DNA of 64,000 nucleotides from Flavobacteriales bacterium (GTDB taxonomy: Bacteria; Bacteroidota; Bacteroidia; Flavobacteriales_G; Salibacteraceae): contig JAGQYO010000012.1 in the NCBI GenBank assembly GCA_020435995.1, positions 1-64,000 on the forward strand, written 5' to 3'. This document shows positions 9,365 through 19,353 of this stretch, piece by piece (positions within the stretch are counted from its first letter, which is position 1; each line of letters opens with the position of its first letter). Under the pieces are notes generated by a model. That model did no database searches. It had not been told where the DNA came from and worked only from the letters and a program-made list of their open reading frames with translations. The position numbers and the translations under genes were made by a program.

Positions 9365-10408
9365 TCACAATTCAAATACCTTTTTTAATGAGCTCAATAC
9401 CTTTTCAGAATCAATGAATTGGTCAAACACTGGATTTCCAATATTTTTTAATAAAACAAAACCCAATTGCTCATTTGTGTTCTTCTTGTCGGCTCCCATT
9501 AGTGAAATCAAATCATTAAGATCCGATGTTTTAAGAACAATGGGTTCAAATAGATTTCGCACAGTTGCCTCAATTTCAACAAACTGCTCCAGAGGCAAGC
9601 CAACACTTTTAGATAGTTCTGCTTCAACCACCATTCCCCAAGCAACTGCTTCACCGTGCAAGAGCGGACGAGAAGTAGCAATGCTCCAAGATTCTATGGC
9701 GTGGCCAACGGTATGTCCAAAATTTAGAATTTTGCGAACTCCACCTTCTTTAAAATCTTGCTGAACCACCTCCGCTTTTACTTGCATGGATGTGATGATC
9801 TCTTTGGGTCCGATCTCATCAAGTTCGCCGATGTCTTTTAAATGATTCCAATTTTCAACACTTGAAATAAGTGCGTGTTTGAGTATTTCTCCGTACGCAG
9901 ATTTTTTTTCGAGAATAGGCAAGGTTTCTAAAAAAGCAGGATAGACAAACACACCTTCGGGATGATTAAACGTACCAATTTGATTTTTTAATATGCCAGC
10001 GTTAACTCCCGTCTTTCCACCCACCGAAGCATCTATCATGGCGAGTAAGCTAGTTGGTACATTTATAAAGGGAATTCCCCTTTTGTAAACCGAAGCTAAA
10101 AATCCACCCAAATCAGTAATTACACCACCACCCAAACAAATTAAGCCCGCATTTCGATCAATTCTCAAATCGTTGAGCGCCAAAGTAAGTTGCTCAACTA
10201 AGGCTAAACTTTTGGAGGATTCTCCTGGTGGCACGGAAATAATTTCGGTCCCACTAAGCATATCTGGATTTTCGGCCAAAAGCCTAGGTAAGCAGTATGT
10301 TTCGGTGTTTTCATCGCATAGGATAACGAGTTTTTTATTCCGCCATTTGGTACTAATAAACTCACCTAAACTCTTCCATTCTGAATCCTCAAGAAAAACA
10401 AAATCCAT
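9365..10408 (-). CDS. aroB: 3-dehydroquinate synthase
   Basis: Second step of the shikimate pathway: converts DAHP to 3-dehydroquinate using NAD and a divalent metal. 347 residues from the ATG at 10408; a GTG four codons upstream overlaps the previous gene. Seen are the NAD-binding segment GGGVITDLGGFLA, the following YKRGIPFINVPTSLLAMID with SVGGKTGVN, and the metal-binding histidines in LNFGHTVGHAIE and LLHGEAVAWGM. All conserved blocks are present. Co-directional with ald and the small exported gene, with tight spacing, so probably co-transcribed. Confidence 0.96.
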   Translation of the reverse strand: MDFVFLEDSEWKSLGEFISTKWRNKKLVILCDENTETYCLPRLLAENPDMLSGTEIISVPPGESSKSLALVEQLTLALNDLRIDRNAGLICLGGGVITDLGGFLASVYKRGIPFINVPTSLLAMIDASVGGKTGVNAGILKNQIGTFNHPEGVFVYPAFLETLPILEKKSAYGEILKHALISSVENWNHLKDIGELDEIGPKEIITSMQVKAEVVQQDFKEGGVRKILNFGHTVGHAIESWSIATSRPLLHGEAVAWGMVVEAELSKSVGLPLEQFVEIEATVRNLFEPIVLKTSDLNDLISLMGADKKNTNEQLGFVLLKNIGNPVFDQFIDSEKVLSSLKKVFEL

Positions 10409-10412
10409 CAGC

Positions 10413-10808
10413 CTAATCACAATCGCAAGCAGATTTTGGAATCAAAATATCCATTAAACGTGCAGAATCACCGGCCAATGAAAATTTCATTTTGACGTGG
10501 CTTCCAGACTCTAACTCACCTTCCACTACGTAAATTTTAGGTTCAGTTTTAGTTTCACATTCCGCAAAACGCACATCGCCTTTTTTTAAAATTTCATGGA
10601 CATCAGAATCAAATAACTGATGACACGTGAGAAGGCATTCGTAGTTTGGAATATCTCGGTTTAACGAAAGGTTGATCTTTTTTAAAACCCGACCATCGGG
10701 CAGCCAACCACCGTAAAAATCTCGGTCTGAGTTTTTAAACATGGTTTGATAAACCAATACACAGCCAAATAAAAAGCCGATAGAAAAGATTAAAATTCTT
10801 CGAGGCAT
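10413..10808 (-). CDS. Small membrane-anchored protein of unknown function
   Basis: 131 residues with an N-terminal hydrophobic segment (residues 4-22, RILIFSIGFLFGCVLVYQ) and a soluble domain that is probably periplasmic. Cysteines occur as ECLLTCH in the middle, AEC further on and ACDCD at the very C-terminus. The CxxxCH is not a standard haem c motif. No family recognised. It sits between ald (2 bp gap) and aroB, with stop and start almost touching, so it is very probably part of that operon. Confidence 0.65.
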   Translation of the reverse strand: MPRRILIFSIGFLFGCVLVYQTMFKNSDRDFYGGWLPDGRVLKKINLSLNRDIPNYECLLTCHQLFDSDVHEILKKGDVRFAECETKTEPKIYVVEGELESGSHVKMKFSLAGDSARLMDILIPKSACDCD

Positions 10809-10810
10809 TC

Positions 10811-12031
10811 TTAGAATATACCCAGCAATAGCTGAATATCTTTATAGGGCAAATCAAAAGACTTGGCCATGTTTTTACTGGTAACGTTTCCCTTATAAAG
10901 GTACACCCCATTTCGGACGCCTTCCATAGTGCGCAACACATTGATGAGGCTTCCTTGTTCGCCAAACCGAACCAATACCGGTGCGAAAATATTGCTCAAT
11001 GCTTTTGAAGCTGTACGCGAAACTCGACTTGGTATATTGGGCACGCCATAATGGATTACTCCATATTTTACCACGGTAGGATGCTCATGTGTGGTGAGTT
11101 CTGATGTTTCAAAACAACCACCTTGGTCTATCGACACATCCACTATAACCGAACCATAGCGCATATCGTTCACCATTTCTTCCGTAACCAAGCACGGACT
11201 CCTACCCGATTCGGACCGAACCGCACCTATGGCTACATCACAATTGGCTAGTGCAGAAGACAAACTTTCGGGATGCATGGTACATGTATTCAATCTTTGG
11301 CCAATTGCGTTTTGCAACCGGCGCAACTTGTACATCGACTTGTCAAAAATGCGAACATTGGCCCCGAGTCCGAGGGCAGCACGAGCCGCAAATTCGCCAA
11401 CAGTGCCAGCTCCTATAATCACCACATCGGTAGGGGGAACCCCAGTAATACCACCAAACATGGAACGTTTACCATTGGGGGATTGGCTCATTAAATCAGC
11501 TGCGATAAGAATGGCCGTGTTACCAGCAATTTCACTCATAGAACGTACAATGGGAAATACACCTTCTTCATCTTGGATATAATCCCAAGAAATAGCTGTG
11601 ACCTTTTTGTCCATCAATGCTTTTAAATAATTCTTCGGTTGGGTAGAAAGTTGGAGGGCTGAAATAAGCGTTTGCCCTTGTTTCAACATTTTAATTTCTG
11701 ATGGCGAAGGCGGCGCCACTTTCATGATAATGTCCGACTCAAAAATCTTTTTGGCACTGTCTACAATCTGTGCCCCAGCCTGAATGTATTCGTTGTCATC
11801 AAAATTTGACCCTTCACCAGCCTTCGTTTCAACCAAAACCCTATGGCCGCGATTGACCAATAAATCAACCGCATCCGGAGTTAAACCAACTCTTCGCTCT
11901 TGAAATGAAGTTTCTTTTGGAACACCAAAAAATAAAGAATCACTTTTTGATTCGATAGCTTGCAACTGTTCTTTTGGGGAAAGCGCAGCAGATTCAGATA
12001 ATCGACGAATTTCTTCAGAGGACATGTTCAT
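10811..12031 (-). CDS. ald: Alanine dehydrogenase (AlaDH/PNT family)
   Basis: 406 residues. The catalytic core begins with the family signature FGVPKETSFQERRVGLTP (about residue 35) and has the NAD-binding Rossmann loop VVIIGAGTVGEFAARAALGLGA near the centre. The first 33 residues form a helical extension absent from classic alanine dehydrogenases; I recall this longer form from Bacteroidota, where it is annotated the same way. Reversible deamination of alanine to pyruvate is the assigned reaction; a transhydrogenase alpha subunit is less likely because no PntB is nearby. Lies between tsaE (38 bp) and the small exported gene (2 bp). Confidence 0.88.
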   Translation of the reverse strand: MNMSSEEIRRLSESAALSPKEQLQAIESKSDSLFFGVPKETSFQERRVGLTPDAVDLLVNRGHRVLVETKAGEGSNFDDNEYIQAGAQIVDSAKKIFESDIIMKVAPPSPSEIKMLKQGQTLISALQLSTQPKNYLKALMDKKVTAISWDYIQDEEGVFPIVRSMSEIAGNTAILIAADLMSQSPNGKRSMFGGITGVPPTDVVIIGAGTVGEFAARAALGLGANVRIFDKSMYKLRRLQNAIGQRLNTCTMHPESLSSALANCDVAIGAVRSESGRSPCLVTEEMVNDMRYGSVIVDVSIDQGGCFETSELTTHEHPTVVKYGVIHYGVPNIPSRVSRTASKALSNIFAPVLVRFGEQGSLINVLRTMEGVRNGVYLYKGNVTSKNMAKSFDLPYKDIQLLLGIF

Positions 12032-12069
12032 ATTCCAAAATTAAACAAAGACCTCGAAGAAATTACCTT

Positions 12070-12480
12070 CTAAACAATGGAGATGGTTCTTTTAATTCCA
12101 TTTGAATCAATTCTTACCTTTAAAAATTCGGAATCAATAAATTCTTCTACCATTTCCGGCCATTCTATCAAGCAGTAATTTCCACTGTCGATATATTCCT
12201 CAAAACCCATATCATAAGCTTCAGAAACATCAGTGATACGGTAAAAATCGAAGTGGTAAACCACCAGTTCTGTAGCTGAATTGTATTCATTTACAAGCGC
12301 AAAAGTGGGGCTACTCACCTCTTCCTCAATTCCCAATGAAGCACAAATGGCTTTTATAAAAGTGGTTTTACCAGCCCCCATTTCGCCGTAAAATGCAATC
12401 AATTTGCATTCGGGAAATTGTGCAATGAGCTCATTGGCCACCTTGGGCAATTCTTTGATATCACTACACGACCATTTCAT
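12070..12480 (-). CDS. tsaE: tRNA N6-threonylcarbamoyladenosine synthesis ATPase TsaE
   Basis: 136-residue P-loop ATPase that, with TsaB and TsaD, makes the t6A37 modification of ANN-decoding tRNAs. Walker A is GEMGAGKTTF near residue 34; further signatures are SSPTFALVNEY and the YHFDFYR block. The ATG at 12480 is preferred over the GTG at 12483. Only 2 bp separate it from the porX stop codon, so it is probably translated from the same mRNA. Confidence 0.95.
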   Translation of the reverse strand: MKWSCSDIKELPKVANELIAQFPECKLIAFYGEMGAGKTTFIKAICASLGIEEEVSSPTFALVNEYNSATELVVYHFDFYRITDVSEAYDMGFEEYIDSGNYCLIEWPEMVEEFIDSEFLKVRIDSNGIKRTISIV

Positions 12481-12482
12481 CA

Positions 12483-14036
12483 CTATTTCGGCTCACAATA
12501 CACAATGGGAACCATAATTTCTTCCATCGAAATACCGCCATGCTGAAAGGTATCTTTATACAAACCAACGTGGTAATTCATGTTATTGGGATAAACCAAA
12601 AAATCTCGTTCGTGTGCAAAAATATATTTAGAACTCACGTTTCTTTTAGGCAAGTGTGCCAATTCTGGCTTATCGATCACAAAAACATCCTTGGGGTCGA
12701 AATTTAGATTTTTACCTTGCTTGTAGCGCAAATTGGTGTTTGTATTCTTATCGCCAATTACCTTTACTGCTTTCTCAATTTTGATATTTCCGTGATCGGT
12801 AGTGATAACCAATTTCACTTTGAGCTCCGAAAGTTTTTTGATAACATCTAACAAAGGTGAATGCGAAAACCATGTTTTGGTAACTGAACGATAGGCTGCT
12901 TCATCTTCTGCTAATTCTTTTACCATCTCCATTTCCGTTTTGGAATGAGTAAGCATGTCTACAAAATTGAAACTCAGAACCACCAAGTCGTTTTGCAACA
13001 GGTTTTGAATAGACCCAACCAACTTACGTCCTTCATCTAGGCTACTAATTTGCTTAAAAGTCGACTTCAATCCCTTGCCATGCAACTTCAACATTCCTTG
13101 TAGTAACTCATCCTCGGTAACCGGATCCTTCTCTCCTTCTTCTCTATCCCATTGTTTTCCATAGCGCTGTTCTACTTCCGTAGGCAACAGTCCCGAAAAA
13201 AGTGCATTTCTGGAATATGAGGTAGCTGTAGGCAAAATCGAAAAGTACAAATCCTCTTCTTCTACGCGATAGTAATTGCTGAGCTCAGGGCGAATGGCTC
13301 TCCACTGGTCGTACCTTAAGTTGTCGATACATATCACCACCAAGGGTTCGCCTTCTTCTTTGGCGTTATTTAGAATCCGATTTGCAAAAACGGTATGTGA
13401 CATCTCTGGCACATCATTTTGGGTATCATTCAACCAATCGATATAATTATTTTCGAAATACCTGCAAAACAAACGGTTAGCCTCCTCCTTTTGCATACTC
13501 AGAATCTCAGCCATATCTTCTCTATTGGAATTATCCAACTCGAGTTCCCAGTACACCAGTTTTTTATAAAGCTCCTTCCAATCATCAAAATCTAAGCGGT
13601 CGTTGAGCCTCATCCCAATTTGGCGAAACTCCTGTTGGTAATCGCTCATGGTTTTTTCACTTACCAATCTTTTGGTATCTAAGTTCTTTTTTACCGAAAG
13701 TAAAATCTGATTGGGGTTTACGGGTTTGATCAAATAATCAGAGATTTTAGAGCCAATAGCATCTTCCATGATATGTTCTTCCTCGCTCTTGGTAATCATA
13801 ATTACGGGAATGGATGGGTATTTTTCTTTGATGGCTGAAAGCGTTTCTAATCCACTTAAGCCTGGCATTTGCTCATCCAAAAAAACAATGTCCATCGGTT
13901 GGTACTCCAAAAACTCAAGCGCTTCATCACCATTGTTGGTCGGAAACACCTTATATCCCTTCTCTTCAAGAAAAAGAATATGAGGTTTTAGTAAGTCTAT
14001 TTCGTCATCTGCCCACAATATCTTTATTTCTCCCAT
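12483..14036 (-). CDS. porX: PorX-type response regulator with PglZ domain
   Basis: 517 residues. Receiver domain at 1-120 with acidic pocket D10/D11, phospho-acceptor D54 (VFLDEQMPG), T82 and K104 (YLIKPVNP). The rest (about 200-510) is an alkaline-phosphatase-superfamily PglZ domain with VVICIDNLRYDQWRAI, the Thr/Ser block LPTATSYSRNALFSG and a late ITTDHGNIK motif. PorX is the known response regulator that, with the kinase PorY, controls T9SS genes in Porphyromonas and relatives. The window also encodes four T9SS cargo proteins, so this role fits. No histidine kinase gene lies next to it. Divergent from the HD phosphohydrolase. Confidence 0.92.
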   Translation of the reverse strand: MGEIKILWADDEIDLLKPHILFLEEKGYKVFPTNNGDEALEFLEYQPMDIVFLDEQMPGLSGLETLSAIKEKYPSIPVIMITKSEEEHIMEDAIGSKISDYLIKPVNPNQILLSVKKNLDTKRLVSEKTMSDYQQEFRQIGMRLNDRLDFDDWKELYKKLVYWELELDNSNREDMAEILSMQKEEANRLFCRYFENNYIDWLNDTQNDVPEMSHTVFANRILNNAKEEGEPLVVICIDNLRYDQWRAIRPELSNYYRVEEEDLYFSILPTATSYSRNALFSGLLPTEVEQRYGKQWDREEGEKDPVTEDELLQGMLKLHGKGLKSTFKQISSLDEGRKLVGSIQNLLQNDLVVLSFNFVDMLTHSKTEMEMVKELAEDEAAYRSVTKTWFSHSPLLDVIKKLSELKVKLVITTDHGNIKIEKAVKVIGDKNTNTNLRYKQGKNLNFDPKDVFVIDKPELAHLPKRNVSSKYIFAHERDFLVYPNNMNYHVGLYKDTFQHGGISMEEIMVPIVYCEPK

Positions 14037-14052
14037 ACTTTCTTCGAATATT

Positions 14053-14060
14053 TACTTTTG
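14053..14060 (+). promoter_or_regulatory. Candidate -7 element for the HD phosphohydrolase gene
   Basis: TACTTTTG matches TAnnTTTG and lies 31 bp before the ATG at 14092, within the short divergent region next to porX. No clear TTG at the -33 position. Confidence 0.4.
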
Positions 14061-14091
14061 AGTCCCACAATAATAAGAAGCATTGAATAGC

Positions 14092-15330
14092 ATGCAACTG
14101 CACATTAGGAAAAGAAAAATCTTCAACGACCCAGTCTATGGTTTTATTACAATTCCATACGAAATAATTTTCGACCTTATTGAACATCCGTATTTCCAGC
14201 GGTTAAGGAGAATTTCTCAACTCGGACTCACCAACTTGGTTTACAGCGGTGGCCATCACACACGATTTCAGCATGCAATTGGCGCAGTTCATCTCATGGG
14301 CAAAGCCATAGAAGTAATCAGAAGCAAAGGGCATGAGATAACTGAAGAAGAGGCAGTGGGTGTAAGTGTAGCAATTTTACTCCACGACATTGGGCACGGG
14401 CCTTTTTCTCACACCCTCGAAAGAAGCATTGTAACTGGAATAAGCCACGAAGATATTTCGCTGCTTTTAATGGACGAACTCAACCGTGAATTCGAAGGAA
14501 AGCTGGATATAGCCATTCAAATTTTTAAAAATGAATACCCTAAAAACTTTCTATACCAGCTGGTATCGGGTCAACTAGATATGGATCGACTGGATTACTT
14601 GCGGAGAGATTCATTTTTTACAGGCGTTTCGGAAGGTGTGATAGGTGTTGATCGCATTATTAAGATGTTGGATGTAGTAAACGACGAGCTTGTAGTTGAG
14701 GCCAAAGGCATTTATTCTGTAGAAAAATTTTTGGTAGCTCGAAGGCTTATGTACTGGCAAGTGTATTTACACAAAACCGTGATAGCCGCCGAACAAATGC
14801 TCATGCGAATTCTTGAAAGAGCGCGCCAGCTCGCCATTGATGGGAATGAAGTTCCTTGTTCGAGAAGTTTAAAGGTATTTCTCTACGGCAATTTTCATAA
14901 AAGCGATTTTATAAAAAACAAAAAGCTTTTGAAGCATTTTGCGCAGCTTGATGATTATGATGTGATGGCAGCAATTAAAGAATGGCAGCATGCATCGGAC
15001 ATGGTGCTTTCTAAGCTGAGTAAAATGTTGGTAAAACGAGAACTTTTGAAAGTACAAATGCAACGCGAACCCTTTCCTGCTGAATTAAAAGAATTGAAGC
15101 TCACAGAACTTTGTGCCAAATGGAAGATCAGCAAGGAAGAAGCTCAATATTTTGTATTTACAGAATCCATAAACAACATGGCCTACCAAAACCAACAGCG
15201 CATCAACCTGTTGTATAAAGATGGTAGTGTAAAAGACATAGCTGAAGCCGCGGATTTGCTCAATATTTCGGCGCTTTCAGAATCGGTGACCAAACACTTT
15301 ATTTGCTTTCCAAAAGGGAGTAAAATCTAA
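14092..15330 (+). CDS. HD superfamily phosphohydrolase (dNTPase-like)
   Basis: 412 residues from the ATG giving MQLHIRKRKIFND; a TTG three codons upstream is in frame. Metal-binding motifs of the HD family are clear: HTRFQHAIG, then LLHDIGHGPFSHTLE and the later DMDRLDYLRRDS. This arrangement is that of the dGTPase-related group often called YdhJ-like or HD domain proteins. Nucleotide or related phosphohydrolase activity is expected from the family; the substrate is unknown. Divergent from porX and followed by the lpx cluster after 150 bp. Confidence 0.88.
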   Translation: MQLHIRKRKIFNDPVYGFITIPYEIIFDLIEHPYFQRLRRISQLGLTNLVYSGGHHTRFQHAIGAVHLMGKAIEVIRSKGHEITEEEAVGVSVAILLHDIGHGPFSHTLERSIVTGISHEDISLLLMDELNREFEGKLDIAIQIFKNEYPKNFLYQLVSGQLDMDRLDYLRRDSFFTGVSEGVIGVDRIIKMLDVVNDELVVEAKGIYSVEKFLVARRLMYWQVYLHKTVIAAEQMLMRILERARQLAIDGNEVPCSRSLKVFLYGNFHKSDFIKNKKLLKHFAQLDDYDVMAAIKEWQHASDMVLSKLSKMLVKRELLKVQMQREPFPAELKELKLTELCAKWKISKEEAQYFVFTESINNMAYQNQQRINLLYKDGSVKDIAEAADLLNISALSESVTKHFICFPKGSKI

Positions 15331-15480
15331 GCTCCGATAATCCTCTAATTAAACCTTCATTCCTTTTGTTGAAAAATTCAAAAATGGTGGTCAACCGTCC
15401 GAACGTGATTAACTACTTTTGATGCCAGTATAATCTAAACTCTAGGGCTCAACACCCCGATTTTAGTACAAATAAACTAA

Positions 15481-16509
15481 ATGGAATTTACTGCGCAACA
15501 AGTAGCAGAATTACTTAATGGAACTGTAGAAGGAAATCCTGACGTTACCATTAGCAAGCTGGCTAAAATAGAGGAAGGAGTTACCCATTCCCTTACGTTT
15601 TTATCGAACGATGCATACACCGAATTTATTTACTCAACCGATGCTTCGGCGGCCATAGTACAAAAAGACTTTGTGGCAGAGCGCCCTCTAAAAAACACTT
15701 TAACTCTTATCCGAGTAGAAGATCCAAGAATCAGTTTTGGAAAATTACTTGAAGCCTATCAACAATTTCGGTTCAATTACACTGGAACAGATGCTCAAGC
15801 TTCTGTTGACAAAACAGCAAAACTTGGCGAAAACGTTTATGTAGGACCAAACGCCACCGTATCGGCAAATACCGTCATCGGAAAAAACTCTAAAATAGGA
15901 GCGAATTGTTTTATTGGAGACTCTGTAAAAATTGGCGAAAACACCTCGGTATTGAATGGTGCAATTATTCATCACGATTGTGAAATAGGTAATCACTGCG
16001 TGGTTTATAGCGGCGTTGTGATTGGTGGTGATGGATTTGGATTTGCACCCAATAGCGAAAACAATTACCAAAAAGTGGTTCATATTGGAAACGTAATATT
16101 AGAAGATTATGTAGAAATTGGAACCAACACCACCATAGACCGAGGCACCTTGGGTTCTACCATTATTCGCAAAGGCGTAAAACTGGACAACCTCATCCAA
16201 GTAGCACACAATGTTGAAATTGGTGAAAACACGGTAATAGCGGCACAAACCGGAATTGCGGGTTCAACCAAAATTGGAAAGAACTGCATGGTAGGCGGTC
16301 AAGTTGGATTTGTAGGACATATCACCATAGCCAATGGTGTAAAAATAGCTGCCCAATCGGGCATTGGAAACTCCATCACGGAAGAGAATAGTATTTGGCA
16401 AGGTTCGCCGGCCATTGCAGTTAGAGATTTTCAAAGATCGTATGTTGTGTTTCGGAAGCTACCAGAATTAATGCAACGTCTTGGAATTTTAGAGAAGAAA
16501 CTATCTTAG
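15481..16509 (+). CDS. lpxD: UDP-3-O-(3-hydroxyacyl)glucosamine N-acyltransferase
   Basis: Third acylation-pathway step of lipid A synthesis. 342 residues, the usual length. An N-terminal uridine-binding domain (1-100) precedes a left-handed beta helix of hexapeptide repeats such as [14 protein letters not shown], and the catalytic His is in [12 protein letters not shown]. The helix end carries [16 protein letters not shown] as in family members. First gene of a rightward run lpxD, lpxC-fabZ, lpxA; 19 bp before the next gene. A weak -7 box (TACTTTTG, 15414-15421) lies 60 bp upstream. Confidence 0.96.
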   Translation: MEFTAQQVAELLNGTVEGNPDVTISKLAKIEEGVTHSLTFLSNDAYTEFIYSTDASAAIVQKDFVAERPLKNTLTLIRVEDPRISFGKLLEAYQQFRFNYTGTDAQASVDKTAKLGENVYVGPNATVSANTVIGKNSKIGANCFIGDSVKIGENTSVLNGAIIHHDCEIGNHCVVYSGVVIGGDGFGFAPNSENNYQKVVHIGNVILEDYVEIGTNTTIDRGTLGSTIIRKGVKLDNLIQVAHNVEIGENTVIAAQTGIAGSTKIGKNCMVGGQVGFVGHITIANGVKIAAQSGIGNSITEENSIWQGSPAIAVRDFQRSYVVFRKLPELMQRLGILEKKLS

Positions 16510-16528
16510 CACCCTGAAATTAATACGC

Positions 16529-17926
16529 ATGAGCGACAAACAAAGAACCCTAAAAGAGTCATTTTCGATTTCGGGAATTGGCCTTCATACAGGAAAAAAA
16601 GTTACACTTAATGTAAAACCAGCAGCACCCGATCATTGGTTCGTTTTTAAACGCATGGACCTACCCGAACAGCCCGAAATTAAAGCCGATGTTGACAACG
16701 TAACAACAACGCAAAGAGGAACAACGCTTTCGCAAAACGGTGGTGATGTTCATACAACCGAGCACTTACTCGCAGCACTTTTCGGTATGGGGGTTGACAA
16801 CGCACTCATTGAATTAGATGGCCCTGAAATTCCCATACTTGATGGTAGTGCCAAATACTTTACGGCAGCTATTAATAAAGTCGGTATTGTTGAGCAAGAC
16901 GCTCTGAGAAACTATTTCACGCTACCAGAAAACATGGCTTACGAAGATACCGACAAGGGCATCGAAATGTTGGCCACACCTACTAATGGTGGAGAATTTC
17001 GGATTACGGTAATGGTAGATTACAATTCACCTTTGCTGGGCACCCAACATGCCAGTATGTATCACATTGGTGAGTTCGAAAAAGAAATTTCAGGATGCCG
17101 AACATTCGTTTTCCTGCGTGAGCTAATTCAACTGGTAAACGCGGGTTTAATTAAAGGTGGCGACGTAGACAATGCCATAGTAATGGTAGATACCGAACTG
17201 GCGGAAAACGATAAAGATTTGTTGGCAGCTACTTTTAATAGAGACAAATCAGAATTAGAAAGCATTGGCATAGGCATGCTCAACAATGTGGTGCTTCAAT
17301 TTGAAAACGAGCCCGCACGCCATAAATTATTGGATATTGTTGGTGATCTCGCCTTGGTAGGGAGGCGAATCAGAGGCCATATATTGGCAGCACGACCAGG
17401 CCACTTTGGTAATGTTGAATTTGGCAAGCAGATAAAAGCCATGATCAAGCGGGAAGAAAAAAGACCTTATCGATATGATCCAAATGCGACACCCGTAGCT
17501 GACATTAACCAAATATCGGCCATGCTACCTCATCGATACCCATTTCTATTGGTTGATAAGGTAATGTACCGAGATGAAACAAGGGTGGTAGGAATCAAAA
17601 ACGTGACGCGAAACGAAGAATACTTTAACGGCCACTTCCCTAGTGAACCCGTGATGCCAGGTGTGCTGATGTTAGAAGCTATGGCACAAACTGGAGGGAT
17701 TTTAGTGCTTAATCAAGTTCCTGATCCAGAAAACTACTCGACCTATTTGGTTAAAATAGATAAGGTAAAATACAAACAAAAAGTAGTTCCTGGCGACACA
17801 CTTATCATGGATTGTAAACTAACAGGCCCCGTTAGAAGGGGATTATGCACTATGGAAGCCAGGGCCTTCGTTGGTGACAAATTAGTTACCGAAGCCGAAA
17901 TAATGGCTCAAATCGCAAAAAAATAG
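16529..17926 (+). CDS. lpxC/fabZ: Bifunctional LpxC deacetylase / FabZ dehydratase
   Basis: 465-residue natural fusion. The N-terminal part (about 1-310) is UDP-3-O-acyl-GlcNAc deacetylase, the committed lipid A step, with the zinc motif HTTEHLLAALFGMG and the later HKLLDIVGDLAL. The C-terminal part (about 325-465) is 3-hydroxyacyl-ACP dehydratase FabZ with LPHRYPFLLVDKV, the catalytic His in NGHFPSEPVMPG and Glu in LEAMAQTGG. Both active sites look complete. The fusion is the normal state in Bacteroidota and couples lipid A and fatty acid synthesis. The stop codon shares one base with the lpxA start. Confidence 0.97.
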   Translation: MSDKQRTLKESFSISGIGLHTGKKVTLNVKPAAPDHWFVFKRMDLPEQPEIKADVDNVTTTQRGTTLSQNGGDVHTTEHLLAALFGMGVDNALIELDGPEIPILDGSAKYFTAAINKVGIVEQDALRNYFTLPENMAYEDTDKGIEMLATPTNGGEFRITVMVDYNSPLLGTQHASMYHIGEFEKEISGCRTFVFLRELIQLVNAGLIKGGDVDNAIVMVDTELAENDKDLLAATFNRDKSELESIGIGMLNNVVLQFENEPARHKLLDIVGDLALVGRRIRGHILAARPGHFGNVEFGKQIKAMIKREEKRPYRYDPNATPVADINQISAMLPHRYPFLLVDKVMYRDETRVVGIKNVTRNEEYFNGHFPSEPVMPGVLMLEAMAQTGGILVLNQVPDPENYSTYLVKIDKVKYKQKVVPGDTLIMDCKLTGPVRRGLCTMEARAFVGDKLVTEAEIMAQIAKK

Positions 17927-18708
17927 TGAGTAAAATAAGCCCCTTAGCCTCAGTAAGTTCCGAAGCAAAAATTGGTCAAAATGTGATCATCGAACCATTT
18001 GCTACCATCTATGGAGATGTTGAAATTGGTGATGGCACCTGGATAGGCCCTAATTCGGTGGTAATGGATGGTGCTAGAATAGGTAAAAACTGCAAGGTAT
18101 TTCCCACAGCAGTAATTTCTGCACCCTCTCAAGACTTAAAATATAACGGCGAATACACCACTACTGAAATAGGCGATGGCACCATTCTCAGAGAATGTGT
18201 AACGGTACACAAAGGCACAACCGATAGAATGAAAACGGTGATCGGAAAAAACTGCCTTTTGATGGCGTACGCCCATGTAGCGCATGATTGTGTAATTGGC
18301 AACAATGTGATTATAGCCAACGCATGTGGTATTTCTGGCCATATAACGATTGATGACTTCGCCATATTGGAAGGCATGGTAGGAGCCCAACAATTTGTTC
18401 ATGTAGGTACCCATAGTTTTGTGGGTGGCACTTCAAAAATCCGCAAGGATGTGCCGCCATTTGTAAAAGTGGCCAAAGAACCTTTGTCTTATATCGGTAT
18501 TAATTCGGTGGGATTAAAAAGACGTGGATATTCAGATGAGTCCATTCGCAGAATTGAAACCATTTACAAGATTCTATTTATTCAACATAAAAACCTGTCA
18601 AAGGGAATTGAAAAAGTGCAAGCTGAAATCTCAGATTCTCCCGAAAAAACCATAATTCTTGACTTTATTGCCAACTCTAAAAATGGATTAGTGAAAGGTT
18701 TTGTTTAG
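17926..18708 (+). CDS. lpxA: UDP-N-acetylglucosamine O-acyltransferase
   Basis: First enzyme of lipid A synthesis; 260 residues, normal length. Starts with GTG whose first base is the last base of the lpxC-fabZ stop (TAGTG), a sign of translational coupling. Hexapeptide repeats form the left-handed beta helix; the catalytic His lies in AYAHVAHDCVIGN, followed by NACGISGHI. The helical C-terminal part with NSVGLKRRGYS is typical of LpxA and separates it from LpxD. The ABC ATPase gene follows with no gap. Confidence 0.96.
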   Translation: MSKISPLASVSSEAKIGQNVIIEPFATIYGDVEIGDGTWIGPNSVVMDGARIGKNCKVFPTAVISAPSQDLKYNGEYTTTEIGDGTILRECVTVHKGTTDRMKTVIGKNCLLMAYAHVAHDCVIGNNVIIANACGISGHITIDDFAILEGMVGAQQFVHVGTHSFVGGTSKIRKDVPPFVKVAKEPLSYIGINSVGLKRRGYSDESIRRIETIYKILFIQHKNLSKGIEKVQAEISDSPEKTIILDFIANSKNGLVKGFV

Positions 18709-19353
18709 ATGATTTCAATCGACCTCGAAAACGCAGGCAAACGCTATCTCCAAAAATGGATTTTTAGATCGGTTACATCTACCCTTTGTTCTGACCATTC
18801 CTATCTCATTTCAGGATTTAACGGAAGTGGTAAATCAACCTTACTGAAGGTGATATCTGGATTTATTTCGCCAGATGAGGGCGCAGTGGCTTGGAAAATA
18901 AATGGAGAAAACATTCCCGTAGACTTATGGGCAGGAAAGCTTGCAATTTGCGCACCCTACTTAGAAGTAATCGAAGAATTTAGGCTTGATGAATTGTTGG
19001 ATTTTCATCAAAAGGTAAAACCCTTGTACAAAGCTTTTTCGGCACAAGAATTTGCCCAAGTAGTAGAACTTGATTACCAATCGCACAAGGCTATTAAATA
19101 TTACTCATCCGGAATGAAACAGCGAGTGAAATTGGGACTTGCACTGCTAAGTGGTTGTCCGGTTATCTTGCTCGATGAGCCCATTTCTAACCTCGATGCC
19201 GCTGGAGTTAATTGGTACAAAAAAATAATAGCTGAAATAAATACACCAGAAAATATAATTGTGGTTTGCTCAAATGACACGGCGCAAGAGGCTTACTTCT
19301 GCGAAAAAGAAATCAGTATAGAAGACTACCTGCCCCAACCTCGAAAGATTTAA
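18709..19353 (+). CDS. ABC transporter ATP-binding protein
   Basis: 214 residues. Walker A FNGSGKSTLL near residue 39, signature SSGMKQRVKLG near 140 and Walker B PVILLDEP near 158 are all present; the usual switch His is not obvious in VVVCSNDT. The ATG follows the lpxA stop directly. No permease gene is next to it, so its membrane partner must be elsewhere. Family knowledge: single short ATPases of this kind often serve export systems of the heme-exporter/CcmA or antibiotic type; the substrate here is unknown. Confidence 0.88.
   Translation: MISIDLENAGKRYLQKWIFRSVTSTLCSDHSYLISGFNGSGKSTLLKVISGFISPDEGAVAWKINGENIPVDLWAGKLAICAPYLEVIEEFRLDELLDFHQKVKPLYKAFSAQEFAQVVELDYQSHKAIKYYSSGMKQRVKLGLALLSGCPVILLDEPISNLDAAGVNWYKKIIAEINTPENIIVVCSNDTAQEAYFCEKEISIEDYLPQPRKI

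Noticed and set aside
12483-14036. PglZ domain as part of a BREX phage-defence system
   Set aside because: It is joined to a receiver domain in the PorX order, and no other BREX genes are present.
16529-17926. LpxC-FabZ fusion as a novelty
   Set aside because: It is the normal arrangement in Bacteroidota, as is the CcoN-CcoO fusion at 51617-53743.
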